Below, piece after piece: positions 33,502 through 41,337 of a stretch of 64,000 nucleotides of DNA. The first letter of the stretch is position 1. Every line of letters starts with the position of its first letter. The notes beneath the pieces were generated by a model, which was not told the origin of the DNA, ran no database searches, and saw only the letters and a list, made by a program, of their open reading frames with translations. This DNA comes from Palleronia pelagia (GTDB lineage: Bacteria > Pseudomonadota > Alphaproteobacteria > Rhodobacterales > Rhodobacteraceae): the NCBI RefSeq assembly GCF_900110115.1, contig NZ_FOCM01000006.1:186001-250000 (forward strand). Direction: 5' to 3'. The position numbers were made by a program, and so were the translations under genes.

Positions 33502-34041
33502 TCAGGGCGCCTGGCGCAGCGCCTCGGCCCGGTCGTAGACGATGAGACCCAATCGCTTGCCCGCGGCCACGCTCAGTGTGTCGCTGTCGATGCCCTGCCT
33601 GGCCTGGAAGCGCCGGATCGCGGCGCGGGTGGGCGCGTCGATCTCGCCCGAGGGTGGCCCCTCCAGCAGGTCGCGGACGATCAGCGCGCGCTGCACCGAC
33701 AGGATGAACTCGGGCGTCCATTCCTCGCGGCACGGGGTCTCGAACCAGATTTCCTTGCGGTCGCTGACGATCCGCTGCGAGGTCTGGGTGCGGTAGCGCG
33801 GGCCGTCCTCGAGCGTGCCGTCGGGCCGGCGGCGCGGGGGCAGGGCGGTCTGCTGGGTAATGGTCTCGATCACCGCGGGCGTGTCGTCGCGGCTGTGGCA
33901 GGCGCGCGGGCGGTCGGTGGCGATACGCTGGCTGCCGGTCGCCTCGAGCGCGGGTTCGATGAAGCGCGACACGCCGACCCCGCCCGCGCCGCAGGCGGAC
34001 AGGCCAAGGCACAGGGCCAGGGGGGTCAACAAGGATCTCAT
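33502..34041 (-). CDS. Peptidoglycan-binding (PG_binding_1-like) lipoprotein
   Basis: A 179-residue protein. It begins with a lipoprotein signal (MRSLLTPLALCLGLSAC, lipobox LSAC), so it is anchored by lipid-modified Cys17. After a variable middle with two Cys (ACHSRD, PCREEW), the C-terminal 65 residues form a peptidoglycan-binding-like three-helix repeat: FILSVQRALIVRDLLEGPPSGEIDAPTRAAIRRFQARQGID. It is convergent with the SnoaL gene upstream in coordinate. Probably an outer-membrane lipoprotein that touches the cell wall; no partner is seen nearby. Confidence 0.7.
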   Translation of the reverse strand: MRSLLTPLALCLGLSACGAGGVGVSRFIEPALEATGSQRIATDRPRACHSRDDTPAVIETITQQTALPPRRRPDGTLEDGPRYRTQTSQRIVSDRKEIWFETPCREEWTPEFILSVQRALIVRDLLEGPPSGEIDAPTRAAIRRFQARQGIDSDTLSVAAGKRLGLIVYDRAEALRQAP

Positions 34042-34104
34042 CTGCTCGGCGGGCCTCTTGCGGGTCCGTATCGGCAGCACGCTAGCGTGGATCGCCGGCC
34101 GATC

Positions 34105-34503
34105 CTAGCGTCCAGCGGCCACCGGCGCGGGATCGGCGGCGGATGTGTCTTCCGTGCGCAGCAGGTCGTCCAGCATCCAGCTGATATCCTCGATCACCTC
34201 GGCGATGACATGGGTCACGCCGCCCTCGCGTTGCAGCCGCCCGGTCACCCGCAGGCAGCGCCCCGCGATGACGGCGCGGCGGAACGTCTCGTAGAGCGCT
34301 TTCCAGACAATGACGTTGCAGGTCCCCGTCTCGTCCTCGAGCGTGATGAAGATGACCCCGTGGGCCGTGCCGGGCCGCTGGCGCACCAGGACCAGCCCCG
34401 CCACCGCGACCCGCGCGCCGTTGGGGGCGCGGTCGAGCATGCCGTGCGGGATGCAGGCCGGCGGGCGCGGCCAGTCGTCGGGGCGGGGGGCGAAATCGGG
34501 CAT
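34105..34503 (-). CDS. Orphan C-terminal OB domain of error-prone polymerase DnaE2 (truncated gene)
   Basis: A 132-residue protein matching only the last part of DnaE2 (normally about 1100 residues): NGARVAVAGLVLVRQRPGTAHGVIFITLEDETGTCNVIVWKALYETFRRAVIAGRCLRVTGRLQREGGVTHVIAEVIEDISWMLDDLL. This is the OB-fold before the DnaE2 C-terminus; the polymerase, PHP and HhH parts are absent and nothing upstream encodes them. The ATG at 34503 sits 7 bases after a TATAAT, so the mRNA would be leaderless or nearly so. The promoter carries a LexA box. In alphaproteobacteria dnaE2 is the third gene of the SOS-induced imuA-imuB-dnaE2 cassette; this looks like its deletion remnant with the SOS promoter kept. 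Confidence 0.75.
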   Translation of the reverse strand: MPDFAPRPDDWPRPPACIPHGMLDRAPNGARVAVAGLVLVRQRPGTAHGVIFITLEDETGTCNVIVWKALYETFRRAVIAGRCLRVTGRLQREGGVTHVIAEVIEDISWMLDDLLRTEDTSAADPAPVAAGR

Positions 34504-34505
34504 GG

Positions 34506-34539
34506 GAACAATTATAGAACATCGAGCGCGCCGCGCCAA
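34506..34539 (-). promoter_or_regulatory. SOS promoter: LexA box overlapping a consensus -10
   Basis: On the minus strand TTGGCG (34534-34539), a 17-base spacer and TATAAT (34511-34516) make a near-consensus promoter. GTTCTATAATTGTTC (34506-34520) is a perfect alphaproteobacterial LexA box (GTTC-N7-GTTC) covering the -10. It ends three bases from the ATG of the orphan DnaE2 domain. Confidence 0.75.
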
Positions 34540-34599
34540 GATCGTCAAATCGCTTCTGGCCCTCGGCAGGGCGAAAGCCTACCTATGGCGCAACCGTAG

Positions 34600-34946
<347 letters not shown>

Positions 34947-34947
<1 letters not shown>

Positions 34948-35651
34948 TGCGGCGCGCGGCGGCGGTGCTGGCCCTTGCGCTGGCCGCTGCCGCGCCTGCC
35001 GGGGCCGAGGGGATTGCCGCGGCCCGGTTCACCGACCCCACGACACGCTATGACCACGCGGTGCTGGGCGACGCAGTGGAATACGGCGCGCTGGAGATGC
35101 GGACCGAAACCGGTCGCCGGATCACCGTGACCCTGCCCGAAACCCGCGTGTTCGAGGACCTGGCGCCGCGGCTGGTCGATCTCGACGGCGACGGCGCGTC
35201 CGAGGTCCTGGTGATCGAGACCGACATCGCCCGCGGCGCGCGCCTGTCGGTCTACGGCGCGGACGGGCTGATCGCGGCGAACGACTTCATCGGCCGCAGG
35301 AACCGCTGGCTGGCCCCGCTGGGCGCCGCCGATCTCGACGGGGATGGGCAGGTCGAAATCGCCTATATCGACCGGCCCCACCTTGCGAAGACCCTGGTGA
35401 TCCTGCGCCGCGCGGGCGACCGCCTGGTCGAGGTCGCGCGCCATGCGGGCCTCACCAACCACCGTATCGGCGACGACTGGATCTCGGGCGGCATTGCCCG
35501 GTGCGACGATGGGCGCATGGTGATGCTGCTGGCCGATGCCGATTGGCGGCGGGCCCGCGCGGTGACATGGGACGGCGCCCGCTTCGCCATCAGGGATCGT
35601 GGCCTGATCCGGGGACGCGACGACCTGTCCCCGCGCCGCGCCTGCGGCTAG
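34947..35651 (+). CDS. Secreted FG-GAP/VCBS-like repeat protein
   Basis: A 234-residue protein with a signal peptide (MRRAAAVLALALAAAAPAGA). Two calcium-type DxDGDG loops are seen: RLVDLDGDGASEVLVIE and GAADLDGDGQVEIAYID, about 60 residues apart, each in an FG-GAP/VCBS beta-blade context. The rest is blade-like (RLSVYGADGLIAAND, KTLVILRRAGDRLVEVARH). It is likely a periplasmic or outer beta-propeller-like protein. Coupled to the ferredoxin gene by a TGATG overlap, which is odd for a cytosolic/periplasmic pair. Function unknown. Confidence 0.7.
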
Positions 35652-35658
35652 ACGGCGC

Positions 35659-36858
35659 TCACGCCGCCCCGTCGTCGTCGTCCGCGGACCCGAAGGCGCC
35701 CTGTTCCCGCAGTCGTGACACGTCGTCTTCCGACAGCCCCCAGCCGGACAGCGCATGCGTATCCGGCCGGGCGGCCTCGGCCGGCGACCGTCCGATGGCA
35801 CCGGGGGTGCGCGACAGGCGCGGGGCGGGTGCGGGCTGTGTCACCCCGTCGATGCGCGTGAACACGTCTCGCGCGCGGTTGGCCGGATGCGCCGCCGCCT
35901 CGGACTGCGACAGGACCGGCGTCACGCAGCCATCGCTGCCGTCGAACAGGGCCACCCAGTGATCGCGCGGCTTCTGCCGGAAGATCCGCGCCAGAACGTC
36001 GGCGCAATGGGCATCGTCCTCGGGCCGGGCCGCCACCATGCGCGGCTCGGATTCGAGGCCGAGGCGGGACAGCAGGACCTTGCGGAAGGCGGGTTCGATC
36101 GCGCCCACGACCAGCCATTCCCCGTCGGCACATTGATAGGTGCGGTAGAAATGCCGCGCGCCATCCAGCGGACCCGCGCCCGGCATCGCAGCGCCCGCCG
36201 TGCCGACCGCGCCGAGTGCGGTCACAAGCGAAGCAAGGTTCGCCGAGCCGTCGACGATGTTGGCATCCACCATCTGGCCCGTCCCGGTGGCCCGCGCCTG
36301 CATGACCGCCGACAGCAGCCCGATCACGGCAAACAGCGCCCCACCCGCCATGTCGCCCACCAGCGGCGGCATCCCCCGCGGGGGCGCCCCGTCGCGCCCG
36401 AACAGCGACAGCACGCCCGACAGCCCGAGGTAGTTCAGATCATGTCCGGCCATTCCCGCCATGGGGCCGTCCTGGCCCCAGCCGGTCACGCGCACATAGG
36501 CCAGCGCCGGGTTCCGCGCGTGACACGCGTCCGGTCCCAGGCCCAGCCGTTCCATCGTGCCGGGGCGGTACCCCTCGATCAGCGCCGAGGCGTCGCCGGC
36601 CAGCCGTAGGATCAGGTCGCGTCCGGCCTGCGATTTCAGGTCCACCTGCACCATGGGGCGCGAACGGTAGAAGATCGCGGCCTGCGTCATCGCGGAGAAA
36701 TCGAGACCGTCGCCCAGCGATGGATACCCGCCGGGCCGGTCGATGCGGATCACCTGCGCGCCCAGGTCGGCCAGCACCATGGCGGCGTAGGGCACCGGTC
36801 CGATGCCCGTCATCTCGATGATTTTCACGCCCGCCAGCGGACCGGTCGACTGCTCCAT
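35659..36858 (-). CDS. CaiB/BaiF family CoA-transferase (AMACR-like)
   Basis: A 399-residue class III CoA-transferase/racemase. It starts GPLAGVKIIEMTGIGPVPYAAMVLADLGAQVIRIDRPGG, the alpha-methylacyl-CoA racemase form, and has VDLKSQAGRDLILRLAGDASALIEGYRPGTMERLGLG, YVRVTGWGQDGP and the catalytic Asp in LVGDMAGGALFAVIG. The C-terminus is acidic (GSADDDDGAA). AMACR-like members invert 2-methylacyl-CoA; transferase members move CoA to dicarboxylates such as itaconate or mesaconate. It is divergent from the MaoC-led run (gap 117 bases), and a shared C5-dicarboxylate route is possible. Confidence 0.85.
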   Translation of the reverse strand: MEQSTGPLAGVKIIEMTGIGPVPYAAMVLADLGAQVIRIDRPGGYPSLGDGLDFSAMTQAAIFYRSRPMVQVDLKSQAGRDLILRLAGDASALIEGYRPGTMERLGLGPDACHARNPALAYVRVTGWGQDGPMAGMAGHDLNYLGLSGVLSLFGRDGAPPRGMPPLVGDMAGGALFAVIGLLSAVMQARATGTGQMVDANIVDGSANLASLVTALGAVGTAGAAMPGAGPLDGARHFYRTYQCADGEWLVVGAIEPAFRKVLLSRLGLESEPRMVAARPEDDAHCADVLARIFRQKPRDHWVALFDGSDGCVTPVLSQSEAAAHPANRARDVFTRIDGVTQPAPAPRLSRTPGAIGRSPAEAARPDTHALSGWGLSEDDVSRLREQGAFGSADDDDGAA

Positions 36859-36975
36859 GCCGCCGAGCCTAGCCGCGCCCGCGCCGCCTGCGCGACCCCG
36901 AAAATCGCGCGCGGGCCCTTCCATCGCCGCCCGGCCCGGTTAGGCTGCAACCCGGGCACAGTCGGGGAGGGGCGC

Positions 36976-37434
36976 ATGCCGGGACAGTATTTCGACGAGT
37001 TCGAGGAAGGCCAGGTCTTCGATCACGAATGGCGGCGCACGATCAGCCAGGCCGACAACCAGTGGTTCTCGCTGCTGACCATGAACCCGCAACCGCTGCA
37101 TATCGATCACCACGCGGCACAGGCGACCGAGTTCGGGCGTCCGCTGGTGAATTCGCTGTTCACGCTGGGCTGCATGGTGGGGATGAGCGTCAACGACACC
37201 ACGCTGAACACCACGGTCGCCAACCTGGGGATGGAGAAGGTGAAGTTCCCCCATCCCCTGTTCGAGGGCGACACGATCCGCATCCGCACCACGGTCCTGG
37301 GCAAACGCGAAAGCGCGTCGCGCCCGAACGACGGCATCGTCACGCTGCGCCACGAGTGCTTCAACCAGGACGACGTGTTGTGTGGCACCTGCGAGCGGGC
37401 GGCCCTGATGAAGAAACGGCCCGCCGATGGCTGA
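36976..37434 (+). CDS. MaoC-type hydratase
   Basis: A 152-residue hot-dog-fold enoyl-CoA hydratase. The hydratase-2 motif region is QADNQWFSLLTMNPQPLHIDHHAAQATEFGRPLVNSLFT, with the Asp and His that activate water. FPHPLFEGDTIRIRTTVLGKR and GIVTLRHECFNQDDVLCGTCERAALMKK complete the fold. This length and start (YFDEFEEGQVFDHEWRRTI) is like the mesaconyl-/itaconyl-CoA hydratase group. It overlaps the SDR by eight bases. Substrate inferred only from neighbours. Confidence 0.82.
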   Translation: MPGQYFDEFEEGQVFDHEWRRTISQADNQWFSLLTMNPQPLHIDHHAAQATEFGRPLVNSLFTLGCMVGMSVNDTTLNTTVANLGMEKVKFPHPLFEGDTIRIRTTVLGKRESASRPNDGIVTLRHECFNQDDVLCGTCERAALMKKRPADG

Positions 37435-38176
37435 TCTGGCGGGACGGCGCGCGCTGCTGGTGGGCGGAAGCTCGGGGCTGGGGCTGGCCGCGGCGCGGGC
37501 GATGCGGGCGGCTGGCGCCACGGTGACCATCGCCGGGCGCAACCCCGACCGCGCGACCGAGGCGGCGCGCGCGCTGGACTGCCACGTGGTCACGGGCGAC
37601 GCGGCGGATCCGGAGCAGTCGGCGCGCATGGTGGCCGAGGCGGCATCGGCCATGGGCGGGCTCGACACGCTCTGGTCCTCGGCGGGCGGCGACCCGATGC
37701 CCCGGCTCCAGCGCGACACGCCGCTGGCCGAGGTCATGGGCGACCTGACGGGGACGCTGGCCCCGGTCATCCTGCCGGCGCGCGCGGCCTTCGACCACAT
37801 GGCGGCGACCGGGGGCGGGAGCCTGATCCTCGTCGCGTCCGACGCGGGCAAGATCCCGACACCGGGCGAGACCGCCATCGGCGCGGCCATGGCGGCGATT
37901 ATCCAGTTCGCCCGCGGGCTGGCCGTCGAGGGCAAGCGCGCGGGCATCCGCGCCAACACCCTGACGCCGTCGATCGTGCGGGGCACGCCGCTTTACGACC
38001 GGTTGATGGGCGATGCCTTCGCGGGCAAGCTGTTCGCCAAGGCCGAGTCCATGGCCAGCCTGGGCGTGGCCGAGCCGCAGGACCTGGCCGACCTGGCGGT
38101 GTTCCTGGCCGGTCCCGGCGCGCGGCGCATCACCGGGCAGGCCATATCGGTGACCGGCGGCATCTCCGCCCTGTAG
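37427..38176 (+). CDS. SDR-fold protein lacking the YxxxK active site
   Basis: A 249-residue Rossmann protein of the SDR family: LLVGGSSGLGLAAARAMRAAGATVTIAGRNPDRA, GGLDTLWSSAGGDP in place of NNAG, the Ser in LILVASDAGK, and GIRANTLTPSIVRGTPLYDRL. Where classical SDRs have YxxxK it reads TAIGAAMAA, so Tyr is Ile and Lys is Met. The cofactor-binding start and the C-terminal ITGQAISVTGGISAL are intact, so the protein is probably folded and kept, but not a normal dehydrogenase. It overlaps MaoC and lies 16 bases before the acyl-CoA dehydrogenase. Confidence 0.8.
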   Translation: MADLAGRRALLVGGSSGLGLAAARAMRAAGATVTIAGRNPDRATEAARALDCHVVTGDAADPEQSARMVAEAASAMGGLDTLWSSAGGDPMPRLQRDTPLAEVMGDLTGTLAPVILPARAAFDHMAATGGGSLILVASDAGKIPTPGETAIGAAMAAIIQFARGLAVEGKRAGIRANTLTPSIVRGTPLYDRLMGDAFAGKLFAKAESMASLGVAEPQDLADLAVFLAGPGARRITGQAISVTGGISAL

Positions 38177-38192
38177 CAAAGGAGGGCCGCGC

Positions 38193-39371
38193 ATGGCCAA
38201 GGACCACGGCACGTTCGAGACGGCGAATAACAGCCCCGTCTTCTTCGACGACACCCACCGCATGTTGCGCGACCAGGTGCGCCGCTTCGTCGAGACCGAG
38301 ATCAAGCCGCACGGCGACGCGTGGGAAGAGGCCGGGATGGTCCCACGCGACGTGCTTCGCCGGATGGGACAGCTCGGCTTCTTCGGCATCCGCTATCCCG
38401 ATAGCCTGGGCGGCGCGGGGTTGGACGAACGCGCCACCGTTGTCTGGGCCGAGGAGCTTGGCCGCTCGACCTTCTCGGGCGCGGCGATCACGGCGCTGGT
38501 CCATACCGACATGGCGTCGGTCCACATCTTCAACGCGGGAAGCGAGGCGCAGCGGCAGGACTGGATCCCCCGCTGCATCTCGGGCGACGCGATCAGCGCC
38601 GTCGCAGTGACCGAACCCGGTGCCGGGTCCGACGTGAAGGGCATCCGCACCACCGCGCGCCGCGACGGCGACCACTGGGTCCTGGACGGCACCAAGCTGT
38701 TCATCACCAACGGGGTCCATGCGGACGTGTACTGCGTCGCGGCGCGCACCGATCCCGACGCGCGGCCCAGCCAGTCGGTCAGCATGTTCCTGGTGGAAAA
38801 GGGAACGCCCGGCTTCACCGTTTCCCGCGCGTTGGACAAGCACGGCTGGCTGAGCTCGGACACCGCCGAGCTGAGCTTCGCGGGCGCGCGGGTGCCGGCG
38901 GATGCGATGCTCGGCGCGCGGGGGCGTGGCTTCTACGAGATCATGAAGAACTTCCAGAACGAACGGTTGGTCCTCGGCGCCATGGCCATGGGCGAGGCGC
39001 AGGCGGCGCTGGAGCTGACGGTGGCGCAGGTCAAGCAGCGCACGGCCTTCGGCGCGCCGCTGTGGGACAAGCAGGCGATCCGGCAGCGGCTGTCGATGCT
39101 GGCCGCGCGGGTCGAGGCGTGCCGCCAGATGGTCTATGCGACCGCCGCGCGGATGGCGGGCGGCGAAGAGCAGACCCGCGAGGTCTCGATGATCAAGGCG
39201 CTGGCGGGCGAGCTCGTGAACGAGGTCATGTATGACTGCGTGCAGTTCCACGGCGGCATGGGATTCATGCGCGGCACGGCGATCGAGCGGATGGCCCGCG
39301 ACGCCCGCGTGCAATCCATCGGCGGCGGCGCGACCGAGGTGATGCTGGAAGAGGTCGCCAAACGGATGTGA
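38193..39371 (+). CDS. Acyl-CoA dehydrogenase
   Basis: A 392-residue FAD enzyme with all three ACAD domains: N-terminal helices (FFDDTHRMLRDQVRRFVETEIKPHGDAWEE), the FAD-binding AVAVTEPGAGSDVKGIRTTA and HWVLDGTKLFITNG in the middle, and a C-terminal helical part with GEAQAALELTVAQVKQRTAFGAPL, SMIKALAGELVNEVMYDCVQFHGGMGFM and RMARDARVQSIGGGATEVMLEEVAKRM. It oxidises an acyl-CoA to the 2-enoyl-CoA, feeding electrons to ETF. In this run it would sit before the MaoC hydratase. Start ATG at 38193 with AAAGGAGG upstream. Confidence 0.92.
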   Translation: MAKDHGTFETANNSPVFFDDTHRMLRDQVRRFVETEIKPHGDAWEEAGMVPRDVLRRMGQLGFFGIRYPDSLGGAGLDERATVVWAEELGRSTFSGAAITALVHTDMASVHIFNAGSEAQRQDWIPRCISGDAISAVAVTEPGAGSDVKGIRTTARRDGDHWVLDGTKLFITNGVHADVYCVAARTDPDARPSQSVSMFLVEKGTPGFTVSRALDKHGWLSSDTAELSFAGARVPADAMLGARGRGFYEIMKNFQNERLVLGAMAMGEAQAALELTVAQVKQRTAFGAPLWDKQAIRQRLSMLAARVEACRQMVYATAARMAGGEEQTREVSMIKALAGELVNEVMYDCVQFHGGMGFMRGTAIERMARDARVQSIGGGATEVMLEEVAKRM

Positions 39372-39390
39372 CGCGCCGGATCCTGCCCGA

Positions 39391-39443
39391 CGATCTGCCG
39401 AGGATCATCGCGGATGATCTTCCCGAGACGATCCGCGATCATC
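39391..39443. repeat. GATC-rich inverted-repeat cluster
   Basis: Five GATC sites in about 50 bases, including the perfect inverted repeat GATCATC-GCG-GATGATC (39403-39419) and a partial copy (GATCCGCGATCATC, 39430-39443). It fills the 94-base gap between the acyl-CoA dehydrogenase and the next gene. It may be an operator or an RNA structure. Confidence 0.4.
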
Positions 39444-39465
39444 CCGCCACCTGAAAGGAATAGCC

Positions 39466-40395
39466 ATGGCCCCGCCCTTCATTCCCTACGACGCCGCCGC
39501 GCGCCTGACCTGGCCGGACGCGGTCGAGGCGATCCGCGCGGGCCACGAACGGCCGCGCGCCGACCTGGGGGACATCTTCCTGGGTCCCTCGGACGGCACG
39601 CTTCTGACCCGCGCGGCCTTCATCCCCGGGCTTGGCTACGGCGTGAAGGCGGTCAGCGTCATGCCGGGCAACCCGGGCCGTGGTTTGCCGTCGGTCCAGG
39701 GGGCGATGACGGTCTTCGATCCCGACAGCGGGGCGGTCACCGCGCTGATCGACAGCAAGCTGGTGACCGAGTTCAAGACCGCCGCCGACTCGGTCCTCGG
39801 CGCCCGCCTCTTGGCGCGCCCGGACAGCCGGCACCTGCTGATCGTCGGGGCCGGTACCGTCGCGCGAAGCCTCATCCACGCGTATGCCGCCGTCTTCCCG
39901 GGGCTCGAGCGCATCACGCTCTGGGCCCGCCGGCCCGAGCAGGCGCGAGACCTCGCAGACGACATGAAGGACGCACCCATCCCGCCCGGGGTGGCCGAAG
40001 ATCTGTCCGCCGCGCTGGCCGAGGCCGACATCGTCTCGACCGCGACCATGGCGACCCAACCCGTCCTGAAGGGCGAGTTCGTGCGGCCCGGCACCCACGT
40101 GGATCTGATCGGCGCCTTCCGCGCCGACATGCGCGAGGCCGACGACGCGCTGATGCGCAAGGGACGCCTGTTCGTCGACAGCCGCGACACCACGATCGGC
40201 CATATCGGCGAGTTGACGATCCCCATCGCCGCGGGCGTTATCGATGCCACGGACGTGCTGGGCGACTTCTACGACCTCGTGCAGCCCGGGGCGGCGCGGC
40301 GTGGGGCCGACGATGAGATCACCGTGTTCAAGAACGGCGGCGGGGCGCATATGGACCTGATGATCGCCGACTACATCGCCCGCGCCATCGGCTGA
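39466..40395 (+). CDS. Ornithine cyclodeaminase / mu-crystallin family protein
   Basis: A 309-residue NAD-binding protein: FIPGLGYGVKAVSVMPGNPGRGLPSVQGAMTVFDPDSGAVTALIDSKLVTEFKTAADSVLGARLLAR, then the Rossmann motif LLIVGAGTVARSLIHAYAAVFP, VSTATMATQPVL, HVDLIGAFRADMREADDALM and GGGAHMDLMIADYIARA. The family includes ornithine cyclodeaminase, alanine/arginine dehydrogenases and ketimine reductases; the TxxRTAA region is TEFKTAA here. It lies between acyl-CoA dehydrogenase and lyase genes, so it likely acts on an amino acid linked to the same pathway. Substrate open. Confidence 0.85.
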   Translation: MAPPFIPYDAAARLTWPDAVEAIRAGHERPRADLGDIFLGPSDGTLLTRAAFIPGLGYGVKAVSVMPGNPGRGLPSVQGAMTVFDPDSGAVTALIDSKLVTEFKTAADSVLGARLLARPDSRHLLIVGAGTVARSLIHAYAAVFPGLERITLWARRPEQARDLADDMKDAPIPPGVAEDLSAALAEADIVSTATMATQPVLKGEFVRPGTHVDLIGAFRADMREADDALMRKGRLFVDSRDTTIGHIGELTIPIAAGVIDATDVLGDFYDLVQPGAARRGADDEITVFKNGGGAHMDLMIADYIARAIG

Positions 40396-40419
40396 GCCGC
40401 GCGGGAAGGAGCCAGAGCC

Positions 40420-41283
40420 ATGACCGACACCTGCCCCCGATCCTGGCTTTTCGCGCCCGGCGACAGCGCGCGCAAGATGGAGAAGGCCCTGGGCTCGGGC
40501 GCCGACGCGGTGATCTTCGATCTCGAGGACTCGGTCGCGCCGGACGCCAAGGATGCCGCCCGCGCGAGGACGGCAGAGGCGCTGGCCGCACCCGTGACCG
40601 GGGCCGGCCGCTGGGTGCGGGTGAACGCGCTCGACACCGGGCGGACGGACGCCGACGTGGCCGCCACCGTTGGGGGCGGGCCGGACGGCTACGTCCTGCC
40701 GAAATGCGAGGGGGCCGAGGATATCGCGTCGCTGGCCGCGATGATCGACGGCCATGGCGGCGGGACGGATCTGCCGATCGTCGTCATCGCCACCGAGACG
40801 GCCCGCGCCGTGCGCAACCTCGCCCATGCCGACTGGTCGCATCCAAGCCTCTACGCCATGGCGTGGGGGGCCGAGGACCTGGCGGCCGACCTGGGCGCGC
40901 TGGCCAACCGGGACGAGGGCGGGGCCTTCCTGCGCCCGTTCCTGCTCGCGCGCGATACGATGCTGTTCGCGGCCCGCGCCGCCGGGGTCGCGGCCATCGA
41001 CACCGTCTTCACCGATTTCCGCGACGACGCCGGGTTGCGGGCCGAGGCTGCGGCGGCGATGACGCTGGGCTTCGCGGGCAAGCTGGCCATCCACCCGGCG
41101 CAGGTCGCGGCGATCCACGAGGCCTACACCCCGACCGCGGCGCAGGTCGACTGGGCCGAGCGGGTGGTCGCCGCGCTGGACGGAAAGGCGGGAGTGGCGC
41201 AGCTGGACGGACGCATGATCGACCAGCCGCACCTGCGCGCGGCGCGGCGGATCCTGGCGCTGCGCGACGCGGCGCGGGCTTGA
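40420..41283 (+). CDS. CitE-type CoA-ester lyase
   Basis: A 287-residue TIM-barrel lyase of the CitE/malyl-CoA family: RSWLFAPGDSARKMEKALGSGADAVIFDLEDSVAPDAKDAARA, RWVRVNALDTG, GYVLPKCEGAEDIASL, VVIATETARAVRNLA, MAWGAEDLAADLGA and GFAGKLAIHPAQVAAIHEAYTPT. The metal-binding Glu and Asp lie in IATETA and WGAEDLAADLGA. It is the lone-gene type, not the citrate lyase complex. With CaiB, MaoC and acyl-CoA dehydrogenase neighbours, cleavage of a citramalyl-CoA-like (or malyl-CoA-like) ester to acetyl-CoA and pyruvate/glyoxylate is plausible. Start ATG at 40420 after AAGGAGC. Confidence 0.85.
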   Translation: MTDTCPRSWLFAPGDSARKMEKALGSGADAVIFDLEDSVAPDAKDAARARTAEALAAPVTGAGRWVRVNALDTGRTDADVAATVGGGPDGYVLPKCEGAEDIASLAAMIDGHGGGTDLPIVVIATETARAVRNLAHADWSHPSLYAMAWGAEDLAADLGALANRDEGGAFLRPFLLARDTMLFAARAAGVAAIDTVFTDFRDDAGLRAEAAAAMTLGFAGKLAIHPAQVAAIHEAYTPTAAQVDWAERVVAALDGKAGVAQLDGRMIDQPHLRAARRILALRDAARA

Positions 41284-41337
41284 CGCCACCGCGCCCCGGC
41301 GCGACCTATGCGCCATACCCACATGAAGGAGCCCCCA

